Below, piece after piece: positions 1-5,051 of a DNA stretch of 5,051 nucleotides; within the stretch, counting starts at the first letter, position 1; each line of letters begins with the position of its first letter. The notes under the pieces were generated by a model. That model was not told where the DNA came from. It saw only the letters and a program-made list of their open reading frames with translations, and did not search any database. This DNA is from CAYSIX01 sp964431205. GTDB taxonomy: Bacteria > Planctomycetota > Phycisphaerae > Phycisphaerales > Phycisphaeraceae. A program made the translations under genes and the position numbers. The DNA lies in assembly GCA_964431205.1 (NCBI GenBank), contig CAYSIX010000268.1, positions 1 through 5,051 of the forward strand, given 5' to 3'.

Positions 1-1170
1 CGCGACATTCGCGGCTTTGCGATCAAATTCTACACCGAGCAGGGCAACTGGGACATGGTCGGCAACAACACGCCCGTGTTCTTCGTGCGCGATCCCTACA
101 AGTTCCAGATGTTCATCCACACCCAGAAGCGCGACCCCAAGACCCACATGCGCGACATGGACATGCAGTGGGACTTCTGGTCCCTCTGTCCCGAGTCGCT
201 CCACCAAGTCACCATCCTCTTCTCCGACCGCGGTCGGCCACGCTCCTACCGGCACATGAACGGCTACGGCAGCCACACCTACTCGCTGGTCAACGACAAG
301 GGCGAACGCGTCTGGTGCAAGTTCCACTTCAAGACCCAGCAGGGCATCGACTGCATCTTCGACGACGAGGAGCCCGAGATCATCGGCCGCGACCGCGAGT
401 CCCACCAGCGCGACCTGTTCACCGCCATCGAACGCGGCGACTATCCGAAGTGGACCTTCTACATCCAGGTCATGACCGACGAGCAGGCCAAGAGCTTCCG
501 CTGGAACCCGTTCGACCTGACCAAGGTCTGGCCCCACGGCGAGTATCCGCTGATCAAGGTCGGCGAGCTGGAGCTGAACCGCAACCCCGAGAACTACTTC
601 GCCGAGGTCGAGCAGAGCTCGTTCAGCCCCTCCGCCCTCGTCCCCGGCATCGAGCCCAGCCCCGACAAGATGCTCCAGGCCCGGCTCATGAGCTACGCCG
701 ACGCCCACCGCTACCGCGTCGGCAACAACTACCATCAGTTGCCGGTCAACCGTCCGCGCTGCCCCTTCGCCAACTACCAGCGCGACGGCGTCATGGCCAC
801 CGCGCAGGACTACGGCTCCATGCCCAACTACTTCCCCAACTCCCGCCCCGGCACGCCCAAGGACGACCCGACCTTCAAGGAGTGCCCCTTCCCCGTGTCC
901 GACGGCGGCGAGCCCGTCGTCGCCGACCGCTACAACTCCCGCGAGGACCACGACGACTACACCCAGGCCGGCGACCTGTGGCGGCTCATGCCCGCCGACG
1001 AGCAGGACCGCACCGCGGCCGCTATCGCCGGCGCCCTCGGCCAGGCCCGCGAGGAGGTGCAGATGCGCCAGCTCTGCCACTTCTTCCGTGCCGACCCGAC
1101 CTACGGCGAAAAGGTGGCCAAGAGGCTGGGCATCGAGGTCCCGGCCGAGATGCTCGCCGGCCAGGCGTGA
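1..1170 (+). CDS. Monofunctional heme catalase (small-subunit type), 5' end missing
   Basis: Converts two H2O2 to water and O2, normally as a cytosolic homotetramer with one heme b per subunit. The frame is open from base 1, giving 389 residues. From memory it aligns without gaps to human catalase over the core, so about 126 N-terminal residues, including the catalytic distal His, lie outside the window. Visible landmarks are VGNNTPVFF at residues 20-28, whose first Asn (22) matches the distal catalytic Asn148; SDRGRP and RHMNGYGSHTY; NPFDLTKVWPHGEYPL; NYFAEVEQ; SPDKMLQ; and the proximal heme signature RLMSYADAH, with the heme-ligand Tyr at residue 232. The usual Phe in RLFxY is Met here. The protein ends soon after the core (EMLAGQA), so the flavodoxin-like C-terminal domain of large-subunit catalases is absent. 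No partner gene is visible. The family call is essentially certain; the clade and gene symbol are not assigned. Confidence 0.97.
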   Translation, partial: RDIRGFAIKFYTEQGNWDMVGNNTPVFFVRDPYKFQMFIHTQKRDPKTHMRDMDMQWDFWSLCPESLHQVTILFSDRGRPRSYRHMNGYGSHTYSLVNDKGERVWCKFHFKTQQGIDCIFDDEEPEIIGRDRESHQRDLFTAIERGDYPKWTFYIQVMTDEQAKSFRWNPFDLTKVWPHGEYPLIKVGELELNRNPENYFAEVEQSSFSPSALVPGIEPSPDKMLQARLMSYADAHRYRVGNNYHQLPVNRPRCPFANYQRDGVMATAQDYGSMPNYFPNSRPGTPKDDPTFKECPFPVSDGGEPVVADRYNSREDHDDYTQAGDLWRLMPADEQDRTAAAIAGALGQAREEVQMRQLCHFFRADPTYGEKVAKRLGIEVPAEMLAGQA

Positions 1171-1204
1171 GCAGAGGCGGTCAGCGGTGAGTTGTGAGCC
1201 GTGA
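1164..1204. repeat. Degenerate heptamer repeat block A
   Basis: Starting at the catalase stop codon, the sequence falls into roughly six 7-nt units ending mostly in GTGA: ggcgtga (1164-1170), a 6-nt imperfect unit, then gcggtca (1177), gcggtga (1184), gttgtga (1191) and gccgtga (1198). Consensus is about GCSGTGA. Read on the minus strand the unit is TCACSGC, close to the unit of the longer block at 1278-1368. The two blocks are therefore in inverted orientation. It is short and degenerate, so on its own it would be weak. Confidence 0.5.
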
Positions 1205-1210
1205 ACCCTT

Positions 1211-1243
1211 CGCGGGTCGGCGCTGCCCGGTGCGTGACCCGCG
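1211..1243. terminator. GC-rich hairpin downstream of catalase, possible terminator
   Basis: Cgcgggtc (1211-1218) pairs perfectly with gacccgcg (1236-1243), giving an 8-bp stem with a 17-nt loop. It lies 41 nt after the catalase stop and between the two heptamer blocks. No U-tract follows, so it is not a canonical Rho-independent terminator. It could instead be a structural part of the repeat region. Confidence 0.3.
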
Positions 1244-1277
1244 GTCGGGCGACCTGCGCCCACGACGCCGCGGGGCA

Positions 1278-1368
1278 AGCCGCCAACGGCTCAAGGCTGA
1301 CGGCCCGCTGCGAACGGCTAACCGCTTGTCGCCAGACGCTAGACGCTGGACGCCAGCCGCTATACGCT
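1278..1368. repeat. Degenerate heptamer tandem array, about 13 units (block B)
   Basis: Cut in steps of seven from 1278, this stretch gives 13 consecutive units, 12 of which end in SGCY. Consensus is about ARMCGCT. Examples are agccgcc (1278), aacggct (1285), aaccgct (1320), agacgct (1334), the identical agacgct (1341), ggacgcc (1348) and atacgct (1362). Only the unit at 1306 breaks the pattern. The period is not a multiple of three and no gene is supported here. The array ends 13 nt before the tRNA. Heptanucleotide short tandem repeats are known from filamentous cyanobacteria; I know of no named family with this consensus. Confidence 0.75.
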
Positions 1369-1381
1369 AACCCCAGACCTA

Positions 1382-1455
1382 CGGGGCGTAGCTCAGCTTG
1401 GCAGAGCGCCTGCTTTGGGAGCAGGAGGCCGCTGGTTCGAATCCAGTCGCCCCGA
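1382..1455 (+). tRNA. tRNA-Pro, anticodon UGG
   Basis: A complete 74-nt cloverleaf. The acceptor stem is cggggcg (1382-1388) with cgccccg (1448-1454), 7 perfect pairs. The D stem is gctc/gagc. The anticodon stem is cctgc/gcagg with loop tttggga, placing TGG at 1416-1418. The T arm is gctgg-ttcgaat-ccagt with one G-U pair. The discriminator is A at 1455. A C1-G72 first pair with A73 fits the known identity elements of bacterial tRNA-Pro. CCA is not encoded. UGG can read all four proline codons when modified. Confidence 0.97.
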
Positions 1456-1505
1456 TTGAAGTCGGCTGGCGCCGCAGCGGACAAATCGCACGAAGTTTTC
1501 CGCTC

Positions 1506-1518
1506 AGGTGCTGCACCT
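1506..1518. promoter_or_regulatory. 13-bp palindrome upstream of the antitoxin gene: candidate operator (or weak tRNA terminator)
   Basis: Aggtgc-t-gcacct is a perfect inverted repeat with a one-base centre, ending 15 nt before the antitoxin ATG. Phd/YefM antitoxins usually repress their own promoter by binding palindromes close to the start, so this is a natural operator candidate. As RNA it could fold into a 5-bp stem with a 3-nt loop followed directly by TTTT, so it might instead end the tRNA-Pro transcript. The sequence alone does not decide between these. Confidence 0.4.
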
Positions 1519-1533
1519 TTTGGGTACCGAGTG

Positions 1534-1749
1534 ATGAAGGTCTACACGTACTCCGAGGCCAGGCAGAATCTATCCAAGGTGCTGACCGAGGCCAAATCAG
1601 AAGACGTCCTCATCCGCCGGCGGGGCGGCGACGTCTTCCGGATCACGCCGGAGTCGCCCAAGGGCTCGCCGTTTGAGGTCGAAGGAATCAACACCGACGC
1701 AACGACCCAGGACATCGTCCGCGCGGTGCGCGAGAGCCGGAAGCGATAG
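1534..1749 (+). CDS. Phd/YefM-family type II antitoxin, apparently orphan
   Basis: 71 residues. The N-terminus MKVYTYSEARQNLSKVL, with EAR then N-L-S-x-V-L, is the typical first strand and helices of the Phd/YefM fold, which dimerises and binds operator DNA. A hairpin follows around VLIRRRGGDVFRITP (residues 25-39). The C-terminal part (SPFEVEGI, then TTQDIVRAVRESRKR) is the segment that in this family wraps and neutralises a toxin. The ATG at 1534 was chosen because the family motif begins there; a GTG sits directly before it. The frame stays open upstream but would run through the tRNA, so longer starts are unlikely. I see no clear Shine-Dalgarno. No RelE, Doc or PIN-type toxin follows in the 70 nt before the next gene or precedes it. 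It may be a solitary regulator, a remnant, or act with a distant toxin. Confidence 0.85.
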   Translation: MKVYTYSEARQNLSKVLTEAKSEDVLIRRRGGDVFRITPESPKGSPFEVEGINTDATTQDIVRAVRESRKR

Positions 1750-1819
1750 GTTGGACAGGCCCCGCCAACGTCAGACAAGAGCAGCGTAGCGGTCGGAGCA
1801 CCAACAGCGGGTCGGCACC

Positions 1820-2376
1820 ATGCGATGGGCCCAAGTTGGCTTCGCCGCCGTTGCTACGATTTGCCTTGTCCTTTGGATCGTGTCAATGTTTTGCGGGGTG
1901 CAGGTGAGCGCGCCCCCGCCCCGTCCTGATCAACAGATATCCGTCGTAGCCGTCAGCGGGCGGGTTCGAATCATTCACGAAATCGGCATGTGGGCAGAAG
2001 ATGGCTGGCGCGTCTCGATTGCAAGACTTGATCCGTTCCTTGAGCCGCATGCACAGCTCATCAAGCTGATCATGTACGGACCGAACAACCGCCATTTATT
2101 TCCTTCCAACGATTCAAGCTGGCACCGATTTGATTGGCGATCGCTCGATTTCGTCGATCCGGTCAAAGGTTGGATGGGATCCGTGACTACGCTGGTGTTT
2201 CCGCTGTGGCTGCCGGCGATCGTGTTCGGCGTGTGGCCGGCGATCGCGTTCGGCCGGTGGGGGCGGCGGCGCTGGTTCAGCTCCGGGTGCTGCCGGGCGT
2301 GCGGCTACGACCTGCGCGGCTCGGCCTCGCCGACTCGCCGACATGTCCGGAGTGCGGCGAGGCGGTGCGCCCCTAG
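1820..2376 (+). CDS. Two-TM membrane protein with C-terminal zinc ribbon, frameshifted near the 3' end
   Basis: Function unknown. An N-terminal TM segment lies at residues about 6-28 (VGFAAVATICLVLWIVSMF), followed by a roughly 90-residue probably extracytoplasmic region. A second TM lies at about 120-145 (TTLVFPLWLPAIVFGVWPA), then a basic RWGRRRW stretch and CRACGYDLRGS with C158 and C161. This architecture recurs in planctomycete proteins, where a second CPECG completes the zinc site. Here CPECGEAVRP is encoded in another frame, ending with tag at 2374-2376. Removing five bases (tcgcc, 2327-2331) would join the halves as ...CRACGYDLRGSA-DSPTCPECGEAVRP. The uninterrupted frame instead runs to 2422 with an unrelated Arg-rich tail. 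The cause could be a real mutation, a sequencing error or recoding. No strong ribosome binding site is seen before the ATG. Confidence 0.65.
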
Positions 2377-2645
2377 TCGGTGGCCGATTCGATCGCGGCG
2401 CGAGCGTGCAGCTTCCCGATGATGCGGGTCGTGACCACGTGGTACCACTCATACATCAGCAGAATGGCCGCGATACCCAGCCACGTGAGATACGGTTCGA
2501 GTCCAGGTAGGAACATCAAGCCAAAGATCGGCAGGGCGAGCCATCCGAGCAGGTGCCCCCACTGGTAGAACTTCCGTCTGTAACGCTTGGCCGCCAGTTC
2601 AACAAATTGTCTTTCAAGACTATTGAAGGCGTTCGGTTCTGCCAT
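2373..2645 (-). CDS. Small two-TM membrane protein, unknown function
   Basis: 90 residues. A cytoplasm-type N-terminus is rich in charge (LERQFVELAAKRYRRKFYQW). Two hydrophobic segments follow, at about 30-48 (GHLLGWLALPIFGLMFLPG) and 52-71 (YLTWLGIAAILLMYEWYHVV), then a short basic tail. I do not recognise the family. The start is supported by GGAG (2653-2656 on the complement) seven bases before the ATG. It lies 42 nt downstream of the other minus-strand gene, so the two are probably one transcript. Its TAG stop (2373-2375) shares the CTAG at 2373-2376 with the restored stop of the convergent plus-strand gene. Local GC near its 5' end is about 44%, low for this window. Confidence 0.72.
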   Translation of the reverse strand: MAEPNAFNSLERQFVELAAKRYRRKFYQWGHLLGWLALPIFGLMFLPGLEPYLTWLGIAAILLMYEWYHVVTTRIIGKLHARAAIESATD

Positions 2646-2646
2646 A

Positions 2647-2663
2647 ATTCAACTCCATTGAAT
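2647..2663 (-). promoter_or_regulatory. Ribosome binding site presented in a small hairpin loop
   Basis: On the minus strand attcaa and ttgaat can pair (6 bp) around a 5-nt loop, tggag, that carries the GGAG Shine-Dalgarno. The ATG follows one base after the hairpin. The GGAG spacing of seven bases is good and fixes the start of the 90-residue gene. The stem is AT-rich and weak, so any regulatory role is speculative; the ribosome binding site itself is solid. Confidence 0.5.
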
Positions 2664-2687
2664 CGCCTACCGATCCATGCTTGATAT

Positions 2688-3191
2688 TCATACGTTGGAC
2701 GCACGTCTCCCACTCATCAGTTGCGGGTGCACGCGTTCGGTCGGCTCAGGTGGATCGACCAGTGAGACGAACGGCAGGTTGCCGTAGCCCTGGGGCGACA
2801 GGTCCATCAGCTCGGACGCCGCGCGGTAATACCGTGCACCGTTGCTTTCGGTAGCGACAAACACCATCCGATCGCCCCCGGCTCTAAACTGGATATCCAC
2901 CTCGTCGATCGACAGGCCGCGGGACCTTCGCTCCCACTCGTCGACCGTGTCCGGAAGGCCGAGGCCGGCGAACCGTGCTTCGAGTCGCTGGATCGCTCTC
3001 GTGCCGCGATGGTTCGTCCAGACGATGTACGCGAAGGTGACCACGATCGCCAGCATCGCTGTCCACTTGAGCCCTCGCCACAACCGACGGAACCATCGAC
3101 GGAAACGAGGCGGGCGCGCTGCGGTCTGGCTTTCACCCGGCCGTTCGTCGTCTTGCTGTCGGGGGGAGTCTTCATCCACGGGTTCTATCAT
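2688..3191 (-). CDS. Single-pass membrane protein, unknown function
   Basis: 167 residues from the ATG at 3191. The acidic, polar N-terminus (MIEPVDEDSPRQQDDERPGE) is followed by a strongly basic stretch, RFRRWFRRLWRGLKW (residues 30-43). One TM segment lies at about 44-58 (AMLAIVVTFAYIVWT), then a soluble domain of about 105 residues. By the positive-inside rule the N-terminus is cytoplasmic and the C-terminal domain is outside. The first part of that domain (IQRLEARFAGLGLPDTVDEW) looks helical. I do not recognise a family, and no catalytic motif stands out. The same frame stays open upstream to an ATG at 3368, but that extension would translate a hairpin-rich intergenic stretch and looks non-coding, so the shorter start is preferred. 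No clear Shine-Dalgarno precedes it, so the start is uncertain. It probably forms an operon with the 90-residue gene. Confidence 0.6.
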   Translation of the reverse strand: MIEPVDEDSPRQQDDERPGESQTAARPPRFRRWFRRLWRGLKWTAMLAIVVTFAYIVWTNHRGTRAIQRLEARFAGLGLPDTVDEWERRSRGLSIDEVDIQFRAGGDRMVFVATESNGARYYRAASELMDLSPQGYGNLPFVSLVDPPEPTERVHPQLMSGRRASNV

Positions 3192-3246
3192 AGGGCAGAG
3201 GGCCCGGCGGATCAAGACCTTGCCTGCACACTGGCGCCCTCCTGCA

Positions 3247-3317
3247 CGGGTTCTCACCCGGCACGGTCGCGAGCGACCGTGGCACCCCGCCTCCGGCCCT
3301 TCGCTCGGGCTCAGGGC
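3247..3317. repeat. Cluster of three hairpins, REP-like intergenic element
   Basis: In the divergent intergenic region (3192-3460) three inverted repeats sit close together. The first is cgggt-tctc-acccg (3247-3260). The second is a perfect 8-bp stem, cacggtcg-cgag-cgaccgtg (3262-3281). The third is a weaker gccct/agggc stem with a 12-nt loop (3296-3317). The tight packing of GC-rich palindromes resembles bacterial REP/BIME-type elements. Copies elsewhere in the genome cannot be seen from here. The rest of 3192-3460 must hold promoters for both flanking genes, but I cannot point to convincing -35/-10 boxes. Confidence 0.45.
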
Positions 3318-3449
3318 TCGGCTTGGACGCCTGACCCAGACTTCACTCGTGCCGTGAGCGATTACCATACGGCCGCGACGCCCGGGCCCGGTCGGGCGCG
3401 GTGGCGCGGTGCGGGTCGTGCCGATGTCGCGACGAGGTCGCCGGCGTGT

Positions 3450-3453
3450 GGAG
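3450..3453 (+). promoter_or_regulatory. Shine-Dalgarno of the FAD oxidoreductase
   Basis: GGAG sits seven bases before the ATG at 3461 and supports that start. A GTG at 3446 in the same frame, with GAGG eight bases upstream, is a less likely alternative. Confidence 0.6.
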
Positions 3454-3460
3454 CAGGATC

Positions 3461-5051
3461 ATGAGCGAGATGCGGTGCGAGGTGCTGATCGTCGGCGGGG
3501 GCGTGGGGGGATGCGCGGCGGCGCTGGCGGCGACGGCGCTGGGCCGGCGGGTCGTCATGACCGAGCCCACGGCGTGGGTCGGCGGGCAGCTCACGGCGCA
3601 GGCGGTCCCGCCGGACGAGCACCCGTGGATCGAGTCGCACGGGTGCACGCGACGGTATCGCCAGTACCGAGACGCGGTGCGGCGGTACTACCGGGAGGGG
3701 TATCCGCTGACGGCGGCGGCGCGTCAGGAGCCGCACCTGAACCCGGGCCGGGGCGGGGTCTCGCGGATCTGTCACGAGCCGCGGGTGTCGCTGGCGGTGC
3801 TGGAGCACATGCTGGCGTGGGCGGGCTCGAGCGGGCGGCTGCGGGTGATGCGTCACACCGAGCCGGTCCGGGCCGAGACCGAGGGCGACCGTGTGCTGAG
3901 CGTGACGGTGCGGGACCGGCGCAGCGGTCGGGAGACGGCGATCGAGGCGGACTACGTGCTGGACGCGACGGAGCTGGGCGACCTGCTGCCGATGACGGGC
4001 ACGGAGTACGTCACGGGCGCCGAGTCGCAGGAGCAGACGGGGGAGCTGCACGCGAAGGCGGAGCCGGAGCCGGACAACATGCAGGCGATCACGTGGTGCC
4101 TGCCGCTGGCGTTCGATCCGCGGCCGGACGCCAGCCACGTGATCGAACGGCCGGAGCAGTACGATCGCTGGCGTGACTACGTGCCGGAGCTGGCCCCGCC
4201 GTGGCCGGGCCGGCTGCTGAGCTGGACGGACGTGCGGCCGTGGACGCACGAGCCGCGGCAGATGTATTTGTTTCCCGAGGACCGCGGGGACCGCGACGGC
4301 GGGTCGTTCTGGGTCTATCGGCGGATTCTGTCGGCGGACCTGTACCCCGGCGAGCTGCGCCCGCACGAGATCACGCTGGTGAACTGGCCGATGAACGACT
4401 ACTTCGTCGGCAGCATCGTCGATCAGCCGGCGGACGCCGTGGCCGAGCGGCTGGAAGACGCGCGGCAACTCTCGCTCAGCCTGGTGTACTGGCTGCAGAC
4501 CGAGGCGGAGAACTTCTCGCGCGACGATCCGCGCGACCGCGGGTACCCAGGGTTGTACCTTCGCCCGGACGTGACGGGCACGGCCGACGGCCTGGCGATG
4601 ACGCCGTACATCCGCGAGGCCCGGCGCATTCGCGCGTTGTTCACCGTGCTCGAACAGCACGTGGGCACGGAGATGCGCACGGGCAGCAACTACATCCCGG
4701 GCCGACCGCTGGCGCCCGAGCACGCCGACGCGCGCGCCGAGCGGTTCGACGACAGCGTGGGCGTCGGCTGCTACCGGATCGACCTGCACATGTCCACCGG
4801 TGGGGACAACTACATCGACGTCTCGTCGCTGCCGTTTCAGATCCCGCTCGGGGCCCTGGTTCCGGTGCGGGTGCGGAACCTGATCGCGGCGTGCAAGAAC
4901 ATCGGGACGACGCACATCACCAACGGCTGTTACCGTCTTCACCCGGTGGAGTGGAACATCGGGGAGGCGGCGGGGGCGTTGGCGGCGTACTGCGTGGAGC
5001 GGGGGGTGGAGCCGCGGGCGGTTCGCGAGGGGGCCGACCATCTGGCGGGGT
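3461..5051 (+). CDS. FAD-dependent oxidoreductase (FAD_oxidored, PF12831-like), 3' end missing
   Basis: 530 residues are visible and the frame is still open at the right edge. The N-terminus is a Rossmann dinucleotide-binding unit: CEVLIVGGGVGGCAAALAA, with the glycine cluster at residues 12-17, then VVMTEP with Glu35 positioned to bind the FAD ribose. VGGQLT (40-45) and DATELGDLLP (168-177) are further marks of this flavoprotein group. The C-terminal part has DVTGTADGLA, PYIREARRIRA, SSLPFQIPLGALVP and RNLIAACKNIGTTH, then HPVEWNIGEAAG, which closes the FAD site. The middle (about 200-360) is Trp-rich and probably forms the substrate domain. The substrate is unknown; no signal peptide is seen, so it is probably cytosolic. 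It is divergent from the 167-residue membrane protein gene, 269 nt away. GC is very high (about 80% at its start). The reading is confirmed by the continuous family motifs; the long open frame on the other strand is a shadow. Confidence 0.93.
   Translation, partial: MSEMRCEVLIVGGGVGGCAAALAATALGRRVVMTEPTAWVGGQLTAQAVPPDEHPWIESHGCTRRYRQYRDAVRRYYREGYPLTAAARQEPHLNPGRGGVSRICHEPRVSLAVLEHMLAWAGSSGRLRVMRHTEPVRAETEGDRVLSVTVRDRRSGRETAIEADYVLDATELGDLLPMTGTEYVTGAESQEQTGELHAKAEPEPDNMQAITWCLPLAFDPRPDASHVIERPEQYDRWRDYVPELAPPWPGRLLSWTDVRPWTHEPRQMYLFPEDRGDRDGGSFWVYRRILSADLYPGELRPHEITLVNWPMNDYFVGSIVDQPADAVAERLEDARQLSLSLVYWLQTEAENFSRDDPRDRGYPGLYLRPDVTGTADGLAMTPYIREARRIRALFTVLEQHVGTEMRTGSNYIPGRPLAPEHADARAERFDDSVGVGCYRIDLHMSTGGDNYIDVSSLPFQIPLGALVPVRVRNLIAACKNIGTTHITNGCYRLHPVEWNIGEAAGALAAYCVERGVEPRAVREGADHLAG

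Noticed and set aside
168..1190. A 340-codon plus-strand frame overlapping the catalase
   Set aside because: Arg/Pro-rich low-complexity product in a shifted frame of an unambiguous catalase.
1101..1484. A minus-strand frame across the catalase end, the repeat region and tRNA-Pro
   Set aside because: It crosses a heptamer array and a tRNA and has no family-like sequence.
1750..1769. Possible terminator after the antitoxin (gttgg...ccaac)
   Set aside because: Only a 5-bp stem with a 10-nt loop and no U-tract; not distinguishable from chance.
1963..1972. ggttcgaatc, identical to part of the tRNA-Pro T arm: possible att remnant or second tRNA
   Set aside because: Only 10 bases match, the surrounding bases form no T stem or cloverleaf, and the stretch is inside the coding frame of the 1820 gene.
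2493..2503. A second T-arm-like ggttcgagtcc
   Set aside because: No pairing T stem and no cloverleaf; it encodes part of the 90-residue membrane protein on the minus strand.
3300..3348. A possible continuation of 7-nt periodicity (gggctca, gggctcg)
   Set aside because: Only two adjacent units agree; the others do not fit a consensus.
3192..3368. N-terminal extension of the 167-residue membrane protein to an ATG at 3368
   Set aside because: It would translate the hairpin cluster. The peptide is Arg/Gly/Pro/Ser-rich and lacks the character of the downstream part.
3362..5041. A 559-codon open frame on the minus strand opposite the FAD oxidoreductase
   Set aside because: It is Arg/Pro/His/Val-rich with no recognisable motif. 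It is the expected antisense shadow of a very GC-rich gene whose plus-strand product carries clear flavoprotein motifs from end to end.
1..5051. CRISPR array, insertion sequence, transposase or integrase
   Set aside because: No regularly spaced identical repeats, no terminal inverted repeats flanking a transposase, and no recombinase motifs in any plausible frame.

Overview
The window is GC-rich bacterial DNA, most likely from a planctomycete (possibly Phycisphaerae). The main clue is a small membrane protein ending in a paired CxxC zinc ribbon of the form C-x-x-C-G-Y-D-L-R-G-S ... C-P-E-C-G, a tail I associate with planctomycete hypothetical proteins. An FAD oxidoreductase of a type frequent in planctomycete and related genomes agrees with this. 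The assignment is an inference from motifs.

Layout. (1) 1-1170, plus strand: the 3' three quarters of a monofunctional heme catalase, cut by the left edge. (2) 1164-1381: a gene-free stretch dominated by degenerate 7-nt repeats. There is a short block in one orientation, a GC-rich hairpin, then about 13 units in the opposite orientation. (3) 1382-1455: tRNA-Pro(UGG). (4) 1534-1749: a Phd/YefM-type antitoxin with no toxin beside it, preceded by a 13-bp palindrome. (5) 1820-2376: a two-TM protein whose zinc ribbon is split by an apparent frameshift. (6) 2373-2645 and 2688-3191, minus strand: two small membrane proteins of unknown function, 42 nt apart and probably co-transcribed. The first meets gene 5 tail to tail, and the two stop codons share one CTAG. 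(7) 3192-3460: a divergent intergenic region with a cluster of hairpins resembling a REP-like element. (8) 3461-5051, plus strand: a large FAD-dependent oxidoreductase, cut by the right edge. Its minus strand is also open for a long way, but only as a codon-bias shadow.

Functionally, the catalase removes hydrogen peroxide and the oxidoreductase is a flavoenzyme of unknown substrate. Nothing links them into one pathway. The part between the tRNA and the oxidoreductase is a patchwork of small accessory genes with locally lower GC (about 44% at 2581-2700, against about 80% at the start of the oxidoreductase). The features most worth a second look are the heptamer repeat field, the orphan antitoxin with its palindrome, and the frameshift supported by the shared stop codons. 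I see no convincing new multi-gene system.
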